DNA of 64,000 bases from Fischerella muscicola SAG 1427-1 = PCC 73103 (lineage in GTDB: Bacteria > Cyanobacteriota > Cyanobacteriia > Cyanobacteriales > Nostocaceae). The position numbers and the translations under genes were made by a program. Location: NCBI RefSeq assembly GCF_000317245.1, contig NZ_AJLJ01000194.1, positions 42,776-106,775 of the forward strand. Direction: 5' to 3'. This document shows, piece after piece, positions 44,283 through 54,114 of the stretch. The notes under the pieces were generated by a model. The model had not been told where the DNA came from. It saw only the letters and a list, made by a program, of their open reading frames with translations, and searched no databases. How positions within the stretch are numbered: position 1 is the stretch's first letter; every line of letters starts with the position of its first letter.

Positions 44283-45584
44283 TTAATCTGAAAAACTCTG
44301 CGAACCTCGGCGCTGATTTTGCGCCCCTCTGCGTTTAAAAAAGTACTTCTGAAAAGCACCACTTAACAGATATCTGCAAACTCGTAGACGATGAGTAAAG
44401 GTTGGTAAGCGCAAAACACAAGCCCATCGTCGGAGAGTATAAGCCATAGAACCTTCGAGACAAATACCACAGCAAAATACTACGCCTGCGTTGATCCCCA
44501 ATGTCATCATCTCGCCAAGATGATGGTAACGGAAGACTTTGAGTGGTTGTCCAGTCAGAGACGCCCGGAGGTTATTAGCTGCTGTTCTTGCTTGTTGTAA
44601 AGCTGCTTGTGCTGTTGCTGGTACTTTTTGTTTGTCAGGATATCGAATCGCTGCAATGTCTCCAATAGCAAAAACTTCTGGATAGTCAAGCAACTGTAGG
44701 GTAGGCCGTACTAGTAGCTTTCCTTGAGGACTTTGCTGACAGTTGAGATTGTTCAACCATTCCCAATTTTGTGTACCAATAGTCCAGATTATCAGGTCTA
44801 CTGCCAGCGTGTATGTCTGTTGGTTTTTGATCAAAGTGATTTGATTGGCTTCAACATTTTTGATTTGCGTACCCAAATCCAGTTTTACCCCACAAGCAAT
44901 TAGCGCCCGATGGGCTGCTTTTTGGCAAGCAAAAGAAAAATCTCGTAAAATTTTTTGGCGTCTATCTATTAGGTAAACTTGTCCTCTGTTTCGCAGACGG
45001 TTAGCTAGTTTACAAGCAAGTTCAACTCCATTACCCCCAGCACCGACAACTGCTACTTGGATATATTTTTCGGAGTCAGTTTCCAGAAATTGCAGCTTTT
45101 GCATCAGGCGTTCAGCATCAGCTAAACTACGAAAAGCATAGGCATAATCGGCAACACCAGAAATAGTATCTAGTCGAGTTTGTTGACCAACTGCTAAAAC
45201 TAGATGATCATATGTAATTTGTTTATGCGATCGCAACTTTATCTGGCGTTGCTCCAAATCAACAGCTTCCACCGTATCATGGCAAAATTCAACTGCTGTA
45301 TTTGCTAATAGTTTCTCAAAAGTTGGGGTAATTTCCCAAGATTTTACTTCTTGAGTGAGCAATTCATATAGTAGAGGTGTAAATAAAAAATGTTCTTTCT
45401 GATCAACAAGAATAATCCGGGGACGGAAATTTTTAACAAAATGAGTATAGTTGCTTAGATATAATGCCGTAAATAAACCACCAAATCCCCCACCAACAAT
45501 GCAAATTTGAATTGATTTATTCGGTATAAATACTGTATTGTATAAATATGAAATTGGGTGTTTCATAATTTCAGAAAATCCCAC
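44283..45584 (-). CDS. Type 2 NADH dehydrogenase (NDH-2-like)
   Basis: This 433-residue FAD/NAD(P)-dependent oxidoreductase passes electrons from NADH to quinone without proton pumping. The first dinucleotide-binding motif is ICIVGGGFGGLFTALYL, the second VAVVGAGGNGVELACKLA. The FAD-binding ATG-like block is PEVFAIGDIAAIRYPDKQK. The C-terminal RYLLSGAFQKYFFKR anchors to the membrane. The last 14 or so residues (RGAQNQRRGSQSFSD) are encoded by a CCTCTGCG-type repeat and look acquired. Start may be ATG 45566 instead of 45584. Confidence 0.88.
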   Translation of the reverse strand: MGFSEIMKHPISYLYNTVFIPNKSIQICIVGGGFGGLFTALYLSNYTHFVKNFRPRIILVDQKEHFLFTPLLYELLTQEVKSWEITPTFEKLLANTAVEFCHDTVEAVDLEQRQIKLRSHKQITYDHLVLAVGQQTRLDTISGVADYAYAFRSLADAERLMQKLQFLETDSEKYIQVAVVGAGGNGVELACKLANRLRNRGQVYLIDRRQKILRDFSFACQKAAHRALIACGVKLDLGTQIKNVEANQITLIKNQQTYTLAVDLIIWTIGTQNWEWLNNLNCQQSPQGKLLVRPTLQLLDYPEVFAIGDIAAIRYPDKQKVPATAQAALQQARTAANNLRASLTGQPLKVFRYHHLGEMMTLGINAGVVFCCGICLEGSMAYTLRRWACVLRLPTFTHRLRVCRYLLSGAFQKYFFKRRGAQNQRRGSQSFSD

Positions 45585-45759
45585 TTATTTAGGTAATGCA
45601 CCCTATTTGTATATATATATTTCCCAACAATATGATTAAATTTACAGTTAAATACTCTTGTCTTATGAATTTGTGAAAAATTCATTGGAATATTTCTATT
45701 TGCTTTATCTATTCCGCAACATACTGCATGTTGTCGCGGAGCTAATAAGGGTTTCAAAC

Positions 45760-46050
45760 TCACTGAGGTTTTTTTATAGTAATTGGAGATCCAATTTCAG
45801 CATTGTTAAATGTTTTGGACATTAATGATTTAAATTCTTCAGCCTTTTTATAGTCTGAGAAAGAAGCTACTTTGATGTATTGTTTATTTTCTCTTGACGT
45901 TGGATATGAATCTCTACAAAATTTATCTTTAACTGTTTCCAAATTTTCTTCACTAAAATCAATAAAAACTGGGTAAAAATCAATAGGATATTCAGAAGAT
46001 TGCGTAGGAAGGACATCACCACATGATGCTCTGGGGAAAGGCGATCGCAC
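45760..46050 (-). CDS. SPOR-like small protein, possibly N-terminally truncated
   Basis: This 96-codon frame starts with GTG 46050. It contains ASCGDVLP (possible lipobox-like Cys), IDFYPVFIDFSEENLETVKDK and a SPOR-like segment KQYIKVASFSDYKKAEEFKS. Related cyanobacterial proteins have a signal peptide before the CGD block; here the preceding codons carry none, and a stop lies about 25 codons upstream. A HIP1 octamer overlaps the start, so the 5' end may have been replaced. Confidence 0.45.
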   Translation of the reverse strand: MRSPFPRASCGDVLPTQSSEYPIDFYPVFIDFSEENLETVKDKFCRDSYPTSRENKQYIKVASFSDYKKAEEFKSLMSKTFNNAEIGSPITIKKPQ

Positions 46051-46233
46051 ACTACAACGACTTGGAAAATCATTAAGTAGGTCGGTATAAAAAAGTTAAC
46101 TAGTGAGGAGCGTCATTTGTCAAGCAGAAATAATTGCGAGCGCCCTCCTGTTCTACTTAAACAAGGCGTATAGACAATTACCTATTTATCCAAAACTCGT
46201 GAAATTAAGAGTGCTGTCTTCCGGAGAATGAGC

Positions 46234-47628
46234 TTACTCTTGCATTCCCGCATACAACAGCCGTACAAATAAGCGGACGCCATCATCATTCTTTAGGGTT
46301 GAATAAGATGGAGCATCACAGTTACCGATCGCTCGCAAATCAGATAATAGTTCTGGGTGGAATTGGCAAGTAAAGGAACGGCGAATTTTCTTAGTTTCAA
46401 AGTCTTTGTAGTTAATACAAGTTGCCGAACATTCTGTCACTATTTCACCATCAACTGCTGTTGAGCAGAGAATTTCTACAGAATCGGGAAGTTGTATCAA
46501 CCATGACAAAGGACTTCCAGCAATGATGTGCCGATAAGGGATGATCGCGTCATGGATACTGCGGTAAGCCCAATTAGCAAACAGTATTGCTTCCTCGTTG
46601 ACTTCATCAGAGTGGAACATCGAAATCGAAACTTCTCGCTCATATTGAATTGTCGTGTCAATCACACCTTCATGAGTGTCAGATGTAACATCATGAGCAT
46701 AGATAATTTCCCAAGGAATACTTAAAGCATCGCCATCAGGAGATTGATAAGGTAACAAAACACGAGCGCCAACTTCCTGAGTTTCGTTGAGTGCAACCGC
46801 AAAATGGGCATCATTCCAACCGGAAGCAACTAAGCGACCATCACGTTTTTTTATTCGCAGTGTCTTGCCTATAGCTTCGATCCGCAAGCATACTACTTGC
46901 AATGATTTTAAGGCTTTACCATCGCGATCGCGCTCTAAAGTTTTCATACTCAGTACTTGTTCGACTGCTTTGCGAAGCAGTCGGATATGACATTCAGCAA
47001 CCAATTGATGACCCAAACAAATGAATATTGCTGGCGCACTAGTAGGCGATCGCGAAATGAGTAATTTCTCTACTAATGCAAACATATCCTCTCGTGGACA
47101 TGCTGGATATGTCCATCCCGATAGGTCGTATACCGATGGATCGCCTCCTTCTACTACTACCGCATAGCCAGAAGTAATTGCTGGAACCACTAAATCCAAA
47201 TCTATTACTCCTGTTGACCAAACAGGTAGCAATACAGAGTCTATATCAGCAACTTTCTGAGCAATGTAAGCAACATTTCTAGAAGCCCGCACCTCTTCGC
47301 CAAGAGCATTAATGCCTACTTGATGCCAGGGTTCAATAATAGTTATAGACTTGCGAAACAAATTGGGATGCAGCAGTAGAAACTCAAAATCTTCCCGTGA
47401 ATTTATGACTTTTTCTAATGGTTGGGCGTGTCCCCATTCAAAAATGCCATCAGCAGCAAATAATGGTTTTTCTGCAAGTGGATCGGGAGAAGTTCTATCT
47501 GCTAAAAAACGACCTAACAAGATATGTACAGACTCAAAATCTGACCTACCTTCATGTAAGAAGCCAGAAGATAATCTCCAATCGGTTGTTGTAATTTGAT
47601 GATCCTGAAATTTACTAGCTCTGTTCAT
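46234..47628 (-). CDS. Divergent class I glutamine amidotransferase-like protein
   Basis: This 464-residue protein is not one I recognise by name. The triad of class I amidotransferases is visible: nucleophile elbow FICLGHQLV with Cys204, and CQFHPEL with His424 and Glu426. An oxyanion-type VVEGGDPSVYDL lies at 158-169. The distance Cys to His (220 residues) is about twice that of normal GATase domains, so a roughly 100-residue domain seems inserted, and 130 residues precede the elbow. No synthase domain is attached. It stands alone, divergent from a membrane protein 266 bp away. Confidence 0.7.
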   Translation of the reverse strand: MNRASKFQDHQITTTDWRLSSGFLHEGRSDFESVHILLGRFLADRTSPDPLAEKPLFAADGIFEWGHAQPLEKVINSREDFEFLLLHPNLFRKSITIIEPWHQVGINALGEEVRASRNVAYIAQKVADIDSVLLPVWSTGVIDLDLVVPAITSGYAVVVEGGDPSVYDLSGWTYPACPREDMFALVEKLLISRSPTSAPAIFICLGHQLVAECHIRLLRKAVEQVLSMKTLERDRDGKALKSLQVVCLRIEAIGKTLRIKKRDGRLVASGWNDAHFAVALNETQEVGARVLLPYQSPDGDALSIPWEIIYAHDVTSDTHEGVIDTTIQYEREVSISMFHSDEVNEEAILFANWAYRSIHDAIIPYRHIIAGSPLSWLIQLPDSVEILCSTAVDGEIVTECSATCINYKDFETKKIRRSFTCQFHPELLSDLRAIGNCDAPSYSTLKNDDGVRLFVRLLYAGMQE

Positions 47629-47894
47629 ACATGTAAAATCCAGTTACTATCATCCATTTTTTCTCAAACTATACTATTTTTTGCTTCCTAATCTTGAAAA
47701 TTTATCTTTTTTATACATGAATTACCCCTACAGACTGTGTATTACCGTACCTAGGCTAACTGTATATTAAATTACCAGTATTTTCTAGTATTAAAAGTTA
47801 AGCAAGAGTTAAAATAAGATTAACTAAAACTTAAAGTAAAATAGTAGTCAATAAAATTACAAAAGTAATTTCATTTTTCAATTTCCAGATTATC

Positions 47895-48650
47895 GTGGTA
47901 GTAAAATTGACATTATCTATTTCTCCTAAAAAGGTTGCCTTAGTCTTGACTATGGTAGTTATATGTTTAAGTATTGTCAGCCTCGCTGGACAATTTTCTA
48001 GGTATATTCTCGGCCATGGTAATCTTTTTGGATTAGTAAGGTTGTTCAATGTTGGTGAAGATTCTAACATTCCTACATGGTACTCATCCATTACACTATT
48101 ATTTTGTTCGCTCCTGTTGGCATTCATTGCTACATTTAAAAAGATCGCTCGCGCTCGCTACATCCTTCATTGGAAGGTTTTATCAGCGATTTTTTTGTAT
48201 TTATCTATAGACGAAGTAGCGATGATTCATGAGAATGCAGACGCAATACTAGGCTCAAGCATTAACAGAACAGGTTTTCTTCACTACGGTTGGGTTGCTG
48301 TTGGCATTCCCCTTACACTGATCTTTGTGCTGTCGTATCTAAAATTTTTGGTTCATCTTCCAAGAAAGACAAGGCTTTTATTTTTTGTTGCTGGTACTAT
48401 CTTCGTTAGCGGTGCAATCGGCGCGGAAATGTTTGCCGGACGCTATGAGGAACTCTACGGTTTTGAGAATATGACCCATGTAATGATTACAGCAGTTGAA
48501 GAGTTCTGCGAGATGTTTGGTATCGTTGTCTTCATATATGCGTTGCTTTCATACATGAATTTAAATTTAACAGAAGTTCACTTTTGTATGCAAAAAGCAG
48601 CAATGCAAGCCAAACGGAGAGTCATTGATAATGCAGATCTACAACGGTAG
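47895..48650 (+). CDS. Polytopic membrane protein, function unknown
   Basis: This 251-residue protein has about six membrane segments (VALVLTMVVICLSIVSLAG, WYSSITLLFCSLLLAFIATF, AVGIPLTLIFVLSYLKFLV, LLFFVAGTIFVSGAIGAEMF, MFGIVVFIYALLSYM). Conserved-looking polar residues lie within or beside membranes: YLSIDEVAMIHENAD and AVEEFCEMFG, which could bind a metal or protons. It starts at GTG 47895. Related proteins are known in cyanobacteria without function. Confidence 0.65.
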   Translation: MVVKLTLSISPKKVALVLTMVVICLSIVSLAGQFSRYILGHGNLFGLVRLFNVGEDSNIPTWYSSITLLFCSLLLAFIATFKKIARARYILHWKVLSAIFLYLSIDEVAMIHENADAILGSSINRTGFLHYGWVAVGIPLTLIFVLSYLKFLVHLPRKTRLLFFVAGTIFVSGAIGAEMFAGRYEELYGFENMTHVMITAVEEFCEMFGIVVFIYALLSYMNLNLTEVHFCMQKAAMQAKRRVIDNADLQR

Positions 48651-48747
48651 CATTCTACATTTTTGCAGGCTTGACTGGGGAAACTTAGAGAAAAATTGCC
48701 TCTTTGTTCCCCGTGTCTCCCATCTTTCCCATCTCCCTTTCTAGATC

Positions 48748-50781
48748 TTAACTAACCGCGATCGCCACTCCTACACTTTCATTTGCTAATCTATCTACTG
48801 CACATATGGCATAGGTTCCCGGTTCAACGGTTGCAAAGGTGGTGTTAGCAGGTAAAATTCGCTGGAGTGTCCAAGTATCGCCACTTTGTCTATAAACTGT
48901 CCAAGAACGAATCTGGCTGTTATCCCCTGGTTTCCAAGTTAATTTACGGTTACTAACTTGTAGGGCTGTGGGCGGTGCTGGTGGTGTGGTATTCTGCCAA
49001 GATAAAGTCGGAGGTAAGGCAGGTTTATTGTAAAGAAACTGTAATTTATCAGCAATGTCCTGACTATTGTCCATCAGAACACCGACGTTAAAGAAAATAT
49101 TTCCTAGTGATAACTGTCCAGCTTGGCTACGACTAATTTTCACCTGCTTTTCAATTTCGCCACTCTCCCGACTCTTGTTGCTTGGTTCTGTAAGATTGTT
49201 ACCTGCATAAACGTGTCTTTGTTTGGTGTTAACTTCTGTCCACCACTTCAACAATGCAGAATAACTTTGTTGTGTTTGGTCGGTGCGCCAGTAAAGCTGA
49301 GGAGCAATGTAATCAATCCAACCTTGTTCTAGCCATTTCTTGGCATCGGCATACAGCACATTATATGCGTCTAACCCCGTAATCCCAGGGGGTTGTCCGG
49401 GACGATAAATACCAAAGGGACTAATGCCAAATTTAACATAGGGTTTGGTCGCTTTAATTCCCTGCCATAGACGCTGTACCATTTTGTTAACATTGTCCCG
49501 GCGCCAATCACTAACGCTGAGTGTACCACCAGCAGCTTTGTATGCAGCGTAGGTTTTATCATCTGGGAAAGACTGACCCTCTATGGGATAGGGATAAAAA
49601 TAATCATCTAAGTGAATAGCGTCAACATCGTAGCGCTTCACCACGTCTAGGATCACATTGTAAGCTCGATCCTGAACAATTTTCTGTCCTGGGTCCATCC
49701 AGCGTTGAGTCTTCCAAACGTAGACGCATTCTGGATTGGTAGCTGCGATGTGGGGACGAACAGTTTTAGCTGGATTCGTGGAAGTACTAGCCCGGTAAGG
49801 GTTAAACCAAGCGTGAAGTTCGATATTGCGCTTGTGACATTCAGCGATCGCAAACTCCAAAGGATCATATAATGGTTCTGGTGCTTTCCCCTGAGTTCCT
49901 GTTAACCAAGCACTCCATGGTTCCAATTGGGAAGCATACATAGCATCGCCCTCTGGTCGTACTTGGAATATCAGGGCATTAAAATTGAGAGCATCTAATT
50001 TTTCAATTATTTTGATTAACTCGGCTTTTTGCTGTGCAACAGAAAGTCCTGTTTGAGAAGGCCAATCACTATTCCACACACAAGCTACCCAAGCCCCCCG
50101 AAACTCCCGGCTATGACTGACAATTGCAACAGGTGTTGAGGGTTGTCCCGGTTCACTTCCTGCTTCAGGAGCAACTACTATATAGTTCGAGGGAATTTTC
50201 TCTGCCTTACCCTGATATACCAGTGCTTGATAAACTATTGCTGCGACGTCAGCTCGGGTAGCAGCACCCTTGGGATTCAGTATTTTCGCGTTAGGAAAAT
50301 TAGCCACTATACCAGCACGAGTAGCGATCGCCACCGCATTCTTGGCATATTCAGGAATAGTACTTGCATCGTTATAGATCAGAGGAAGTGTTGGTAATAA
50401 ATCAGCTTTCACATTAGCACTTAGACCTAAGCCACTGACTAAAGATACCAATACATCACCTTTGGCAATTCGATTATTGGGGCCGAAACTGCGATTAGGA
50501 TAGCCAGACAGAAATCCGATTTCATAAGCTTTTTGAATTGCATTTGCTGCCCAGTGGTTAGCAGGAACATCAGTAAACGGCACATATTCCCGCTTGCCAG
50601 GTTGGTTAAAAACTGTCGTAATGATGGCAGCAAACTCCGCACGAGTGACTGAGTTATCGGGACGAAACGTGCCATTGGGATACCCGTTTAAAATTTTACG
50701 CTGGGCTAAAGCTTCAATAAAAGCACGCGCCCAATGATTTTGAATATCCGAAAAGCGAGTAGAAGTTGATACCATATTCAA
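48748..50781 (-). CDS. S-layer-homology glycoside-hydrolase-like protein (GHL10)
   Basis: This 677-residue protein carries three SLH domains (FSDIQNHWARAFIEALAQRK at 9-28; FTDVPANHWAANAIQKAYE at 69-87; a third to about 190) that anchor to cell-wall polymer. A family-10-like glycosidase domain (DUF187/GHL10) follows at about 220-530: REFRGAWVACVWNSDWPSQ, LNFNALIFQVRPEGDAMY, ELHAWFNPYRAS, DAIHLDDYFYPYP and GWIDYIAPQLYW. A Fn3-like module ends the protein. No signal peptide precedes the first SLH domain, and an in-frame TAG lies three codons upstream of the start, which is odd for a surface protein. Confidence 0.92.
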   Translation of the reverse strand: MNMVSTSTRFSDIQNHWARAFIEALAQRKILNGYPNGTFRPDNSVTRAEFAAIITTVFNQPGKREYVPFTDVPANHWAANAIQKAYEIGFLSGYPNRSFGPNNRIAKGDVLVSLVSGLGLSANVKADLLPTLPLIYNDASTIPEYAKNAVAIATRAGIVANFPNAKILNPKGAATRADVAAIVYQALVYQGKAEKIPSNYIVVAPEAGSEPGQPSTPVAIVSHSREFRGAWVACVWNSDWPSQTGLSVAQQKAELIKIIEKLDALNFNALIFQVRPEGDAMYASQLEPWSAWLTGTQGKAPEPLYDPLEFAIAECHKRNIELHAWFNPYRASTSTNPAKTVRPHIAATNPECVYVWKTQRWMDPGQKIVQDRAYNVILDVVKRYDVDAIHLDDYFYPYPIEGQSFPDDKTYAAYKAAGGTLSVSDWRRDNVNKMVQRLWQGIKATKPYVKFGISPFGIYRPGQPPGITGLDAYNVLYADAKKWLEQGWIDYIAPQLYWRTDQTQQSYSALLKWWTEVNTKQRHVYAGNNLTEPSNKSRESGEIEKQVKISRSQAGQLSLGNIFFNVGVLMDNSQDIADKLQFLYNKPALPPTLSWQNTTPPAPPTALQVSNRKLTWKPGDNSQIRSWTVYRQSGDTWTLQRILPANTTFATVEPGTYAICAVDRLANESVGVAIAVS

Positions 50782-50997
50782 TCCCAGCTAGCTAGATTGA
50801 TTTTAGTCAGCTTTGTGATTTTTTCGATGGTTTTTCCATTACTTTTTAGGTTTATCGAAAATCGTGCGATCGCAAAATAATTTATTTTGCTCCTAGTTCT
50901 TGAACTCAATGTTATTTAATTTACAAGATCTTTTTAACAGCATGGTTAAAGAGATACAATTTCTTTGGAAATGCGATCGCGTTTGTATTTTTGACTT

Positions 50998-53900
50998 ATG
51001 ACTCATCGCTCTCGCTTGACCATTCTGCTGATAGATGATTGCGCCGATGATCGCAAAACATGTTGTCGCTTTTTGAAAAGTGACAGCCTGTACACCTATT
51101 GTATTGTGGAGTTTGAGACGGGAACCCAGGCAATAAAATGGTGCCAGCAAGAAATACCAGATATGATTTTGCTGGATTTTTTGTTACCCGATGGGGATGG
51201 GCTAAAGTTTCTTCAGCAAATTCGAGAACGACTGAAAAATACCCAATGTGCTGTCATCATGTTGACTGGACAAGGGGATGAAATGATTGCTGTCAGTGCG
51301 ATGAAAAATGATGCTCAAGATTATTTGCTTAAAGACGACCTCACGGCTAAAATTCTACAACGTGCAATTCATCATGCAGTTGAACAAATGCATTTGACTC
51401 GACAGCTAGAAAAAAGTCGAGAACAACAACAACTGATGAGTGCGATCGCTTTACGAATCCGTCAGACGCTGAAGTTAGAAGAGATTTTGCGTACAACCGC
51501 AACAGAAGTACGCCACTTTCTCAAGGCTGAGCGGGTAGTAGTGTATAAATTTTATCCAGATATGAGCGGTACTGTTGTTGCAGAGTCAGTTCTTCCAGGT
51601 TGGACAGTTTCTCTGGGAATGCAAATAGCAGATACCTGCTTTCAACAGGGAACTGGAAGCGACTATCTGCAAGGAAAAAAACGAGCAATCAACGATATTT
51701 ACCAAGCAAACTTAACTGAGTGCCATTTACAGCTGCTTGAACGATTTGAAGTCAAAGCTAATTTAGTAGTGCCTATTTTAGTTACAGATCAGTTATGGGG
51801 ATTGTTAATTGTCCACCAATGTTCGACTTTTCGTCAGTGGCAATCTGTGGAATTGGACTTGTTAGAGCAACTTGGAGTGCAAATATCAATCGCAATTCAG
51901 CAGGCTAGTGCCTATGAGCAGCTACAGACAGAACTAGCCGAACGCAAGCAAGCAGAGGAAAAGCTACGACAAGCACAGAGATTGCAAATTGAACTACAAC
52001 TTCTTGAAGATATCCTGGAAACAGCACACGCTGGTTACTGGAACTGGAACATTCCGGCAAATCAGATGTACTTAAGCCCCAGCTTTAAGCAGATGTTTGG
52101 CTATAAAGATCACGAGTTGCCTAATACATCAGAGACCTGGCACAGTCTGATTTTTAGGGAAGATTTACCCGGGGTTCTAGCAAGCTTTGATCAACACGTC
52201 AAAAGTCGTGGTCAAATACCCTGTTACAACGAAGTGAGATATCAGCATAAGGATGGTTCTACTGTTTGGGTCATCTGTTCACGTCGCGTCATTGAATGGG
52301 ATCAAGATGGTAATCCACTCCGTATGATTGGTTGTCATCTTAATATTACAAAACGTAAACAGACTGAACAAGAATTAATCCAAAACAGGGACTTGCGGGA
52401 GGCAATTTTCAACGAATCTGCCGATGCTGTGTTTTTAGTCGATTCCCAAACTCTGCTTACTCTTGATTGTAATCGGCGAGCAGTAGAAATGTTTGGTGTG
52501 GCTGACAAAGCAGAACTAATCGGAATTGAAGGGCATATACTCCAGCGTCGTCAATTTTCTCCCGATGAGATAGCCGCCATTGTAGCAGAACTTCATTTGA
52601 AAGGGTTTTGGAGCCGAGAAATAGAATATGTGACTCGCCAAGATAACATCTTCTGGGGTAACATTGCAGTCAAGCCGATTACTGTAGCCGGACGTACCTT
52701 GAATTTAGTACGCGTGAGTGATACTACTGTTCGCAGACAAGCTGAAGAGCAACTAAAGCAGACAAATGAACAGCTTGCCAATATCAACGCCGAACTTGCT
52801 CGTGCTACTCGCCTCAAAGATGAATTCCTGGCAAACATGAGCCACGAACTGCGAACGCCTCTTAATACTATCTTGGGCATGTCTGAAGGTTTTTTAGAAG
52901 GTGTGTTTGGCTTGAGTAATGAACGACAGGCAAGAGCGATCGCCACAATCGAACGCAGTGGCAAACATCTGCTGGAACTAATTAACGACATTCTAGATGT
53001 GTCTAAAATCGAGTCTGGCAAACTCGAACTACAACTGAGTGATGTTTCAGTAAAAACTCTGTGTAATAGCAGCCTTACCTTGATCAAACAGATGGCGCTG
53101 AAAAAGAATATTCGTCTTAGCACAAGTATTTCCCAAAATATTGACACTATTCAGGTGGACGAGCGCCGTCTGCGTCAAGTGCTGATCAATTTACTCAGCA
53201 ATGCCATCAAATTCACGCCTGAAAAAGGATCTGTAAGGCTAGAAGTCTGGGTGGAAGAAGTGGAAGGCGAGGGAGACACAAAGACGCGGGGACATGGGGG
53301 ACATGGGGGACAAGGGGGACATGGGGAAGGAGAGGAAGATAGTGTTTCTGGGTCTGTTTCGTCCCTTCATCTCTGCTTCAGTGTTACAGACACTGGTATC
53401 GGCATTGCTCCTGAAGATATCGGCAAGCTTTTTCAGCCCTTTATTCAGCTTGACAGCAGTCTTAATCGCCAGTACAGTGGCACAGGCTTAGGACTGGCAC
53501 TGGTAAAGCGAATTGCTACCCTGCATGGAGGAACAGTATTGGTTAGTAGTAAAATCGAACAGGGCAGCTGTTTCACCGTCCGTATTCCTTACTGTACAAG
53601 CGATCATGTTTCAACTTGCTTACCTGGCAAAAATGCTCAAGTTTTGATGAGTGAAGATTCGGTTCCTGCTACTGACCAAATTACTCGCCACTTCAACGAA
53701 ATGAGAATGCAAACTGTCCTCTGTCCACAGAGTGAATCTCCTTTGATATTGCTGGCAGAAGACAATCAGGCAAATATCGATACAATGTCCGGCTACCTTG
53801 AAAGTCGAGGATATCGTCTGGTTCTAGCGAAAAATGGACAACAAGCAATAGAGCTCTCCCTAGCTCATCGTCCTGATTTAATTGTGATGGATATTCAGAT

Positions 53901-54102
53901 GCCGATCATGGATGGACTGGAAGCAATGCATCACATCCGTAGCAATCAACAATTGATGCATGTTCCAATGATTGCCCTAACAGCGTTAGCGATGCAGGGC
54001 GATCGCGAAACTTGTTTAGCTGCTGGAGCCAAAGAATATTTGACTAAACCTGTAAAACTAAAACAGCTAGTAACAAAAATTCAACAACTTTTAGACAGAT
54101 AG
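50998..54102 (+). CDS. Hybrid histidine kinase REC-GAF-PAS-PAS-HisKA-HATPase-REC
   Basis: 1034 residues. REC1 with Asp60 (MILLDFLLPDGDG). GAF at 145-300 is of cyanobacteriochrome type: DTCF at 212-215 (the DXCF motif), ECH at 241-243 (chromophore Cys242) and LVVPILVTDQLWGLLIVHQC. Two PAS domains with PAC follow at about 335-455 and 463-580. HisKA has His616 (MSHELRTP). HATPase has Asn735 (NLLSNAIKF), DTGIG at 798-802 and GTGLGLALV. REC2 has Asp965 (LIVMDIQMP). A Gly-His-rich repeat (765-780) from G-rich DNA units interrupts the HATPase domain. The next gene, 12 bp away, is another sensor-receiver kinase, so both probably form one relay. Confidence 0.93.
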   Translation: MTHRSRLTILLIDDCADDRKTCCRFLKSDSLYTYCIVEFETGTQAIKWCQQEIPDMILLDFLLPDGDGLKFLQQIRERLKNTQCAVIMLTGQGDEMIAVSAMKNDAQDYLLKDDLTAKILQRAIHHAVEQMHLTRQLEKSREQQQLMSAIALRIRQTLKLEEILRTTATEVRHFLKAERVVVYKFYPDMSGTVVAESVLPGWTVSLGMQIADTCFQQGTGSDYLQGKKRAINDIYQANLTECHLQLLERFEVKANLVVPILVTDQLWGLLIVHQCSTFRQWQSVELDLLEQLGVQISIAIQQASAYEQLQTELAERKQAEEKLRQAQRLQIELQLLEDILETAHAGYWNWNIPANQMYLSPSFKQMFGYKDHELPNTSETWHSLIFREDLPGVLASFDQHVKSRGQIPCYNEVRYQHKDGSTVWVICSRRVIEWDQDGNPLRMIGCHLNITKRKQTEQELIQNRDLREAIFNESADAVFLVDSQTLLTLDCNRRAVEMFGVADKAELIGIEGHILQRRQFSPDEIAAIVAELHLKGFWSREIEYVTRQDNIFWGNIAVKPITVAGRTLNLVRVSDTTVRRQAEEQLKQTNEQLANINAELARATRLKDEFLANMSHELRTPLNTILGMSEGFLEGVFGLSNERQARAIATIERSGKHLLELINDILDVSKIESGKLELQLSDVSVKTLCNSSLTLIKQMALKKNIRLSTSISQNIDTIQVDERRLRQVLINLLSNAIKFTPEKGSVRLEVWVEEVEGEGDTKTRGHGGHGGQGGHGEGEEDSVSGSVSSLHLCFSVTDTGIGIAPEDIGKLFQPFIQLDSSLNRQYSGTGLGLALVKRIATLHGGTVLVSSKIEQGSCFTVRIPYCTSDHVSTCLPGKNAQVLMSEDSVPATDQITRHFNEMRMQTVLCPQSESPLILLAEDNQANIDTMSGYLESRGYRLVLAKNGQQAIELSLAHRPDLIVMDIQMPIMDGLEAMHHIRSNQQLMHVPMIALTALAMQGDRETCLAAGAKEYLTKPVKLKQLVTKIQQLLDR

Positions 54103-54114
54103 CGAAGATATTTG

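Noticed and set aside
45563..45763. 66-codon frame overlapping the NDH-2 start
   Set aside because: No domain, low-complexity AT-rich codons, overlaps the start of a well-supported gene.
52593..53147. 184-codon antisense frame in the hybrid kinase gene
   Set aside because: It lies wholly opposite the HisKA region, has Ser/Leu-rich shadow composition and no recognisable domain.
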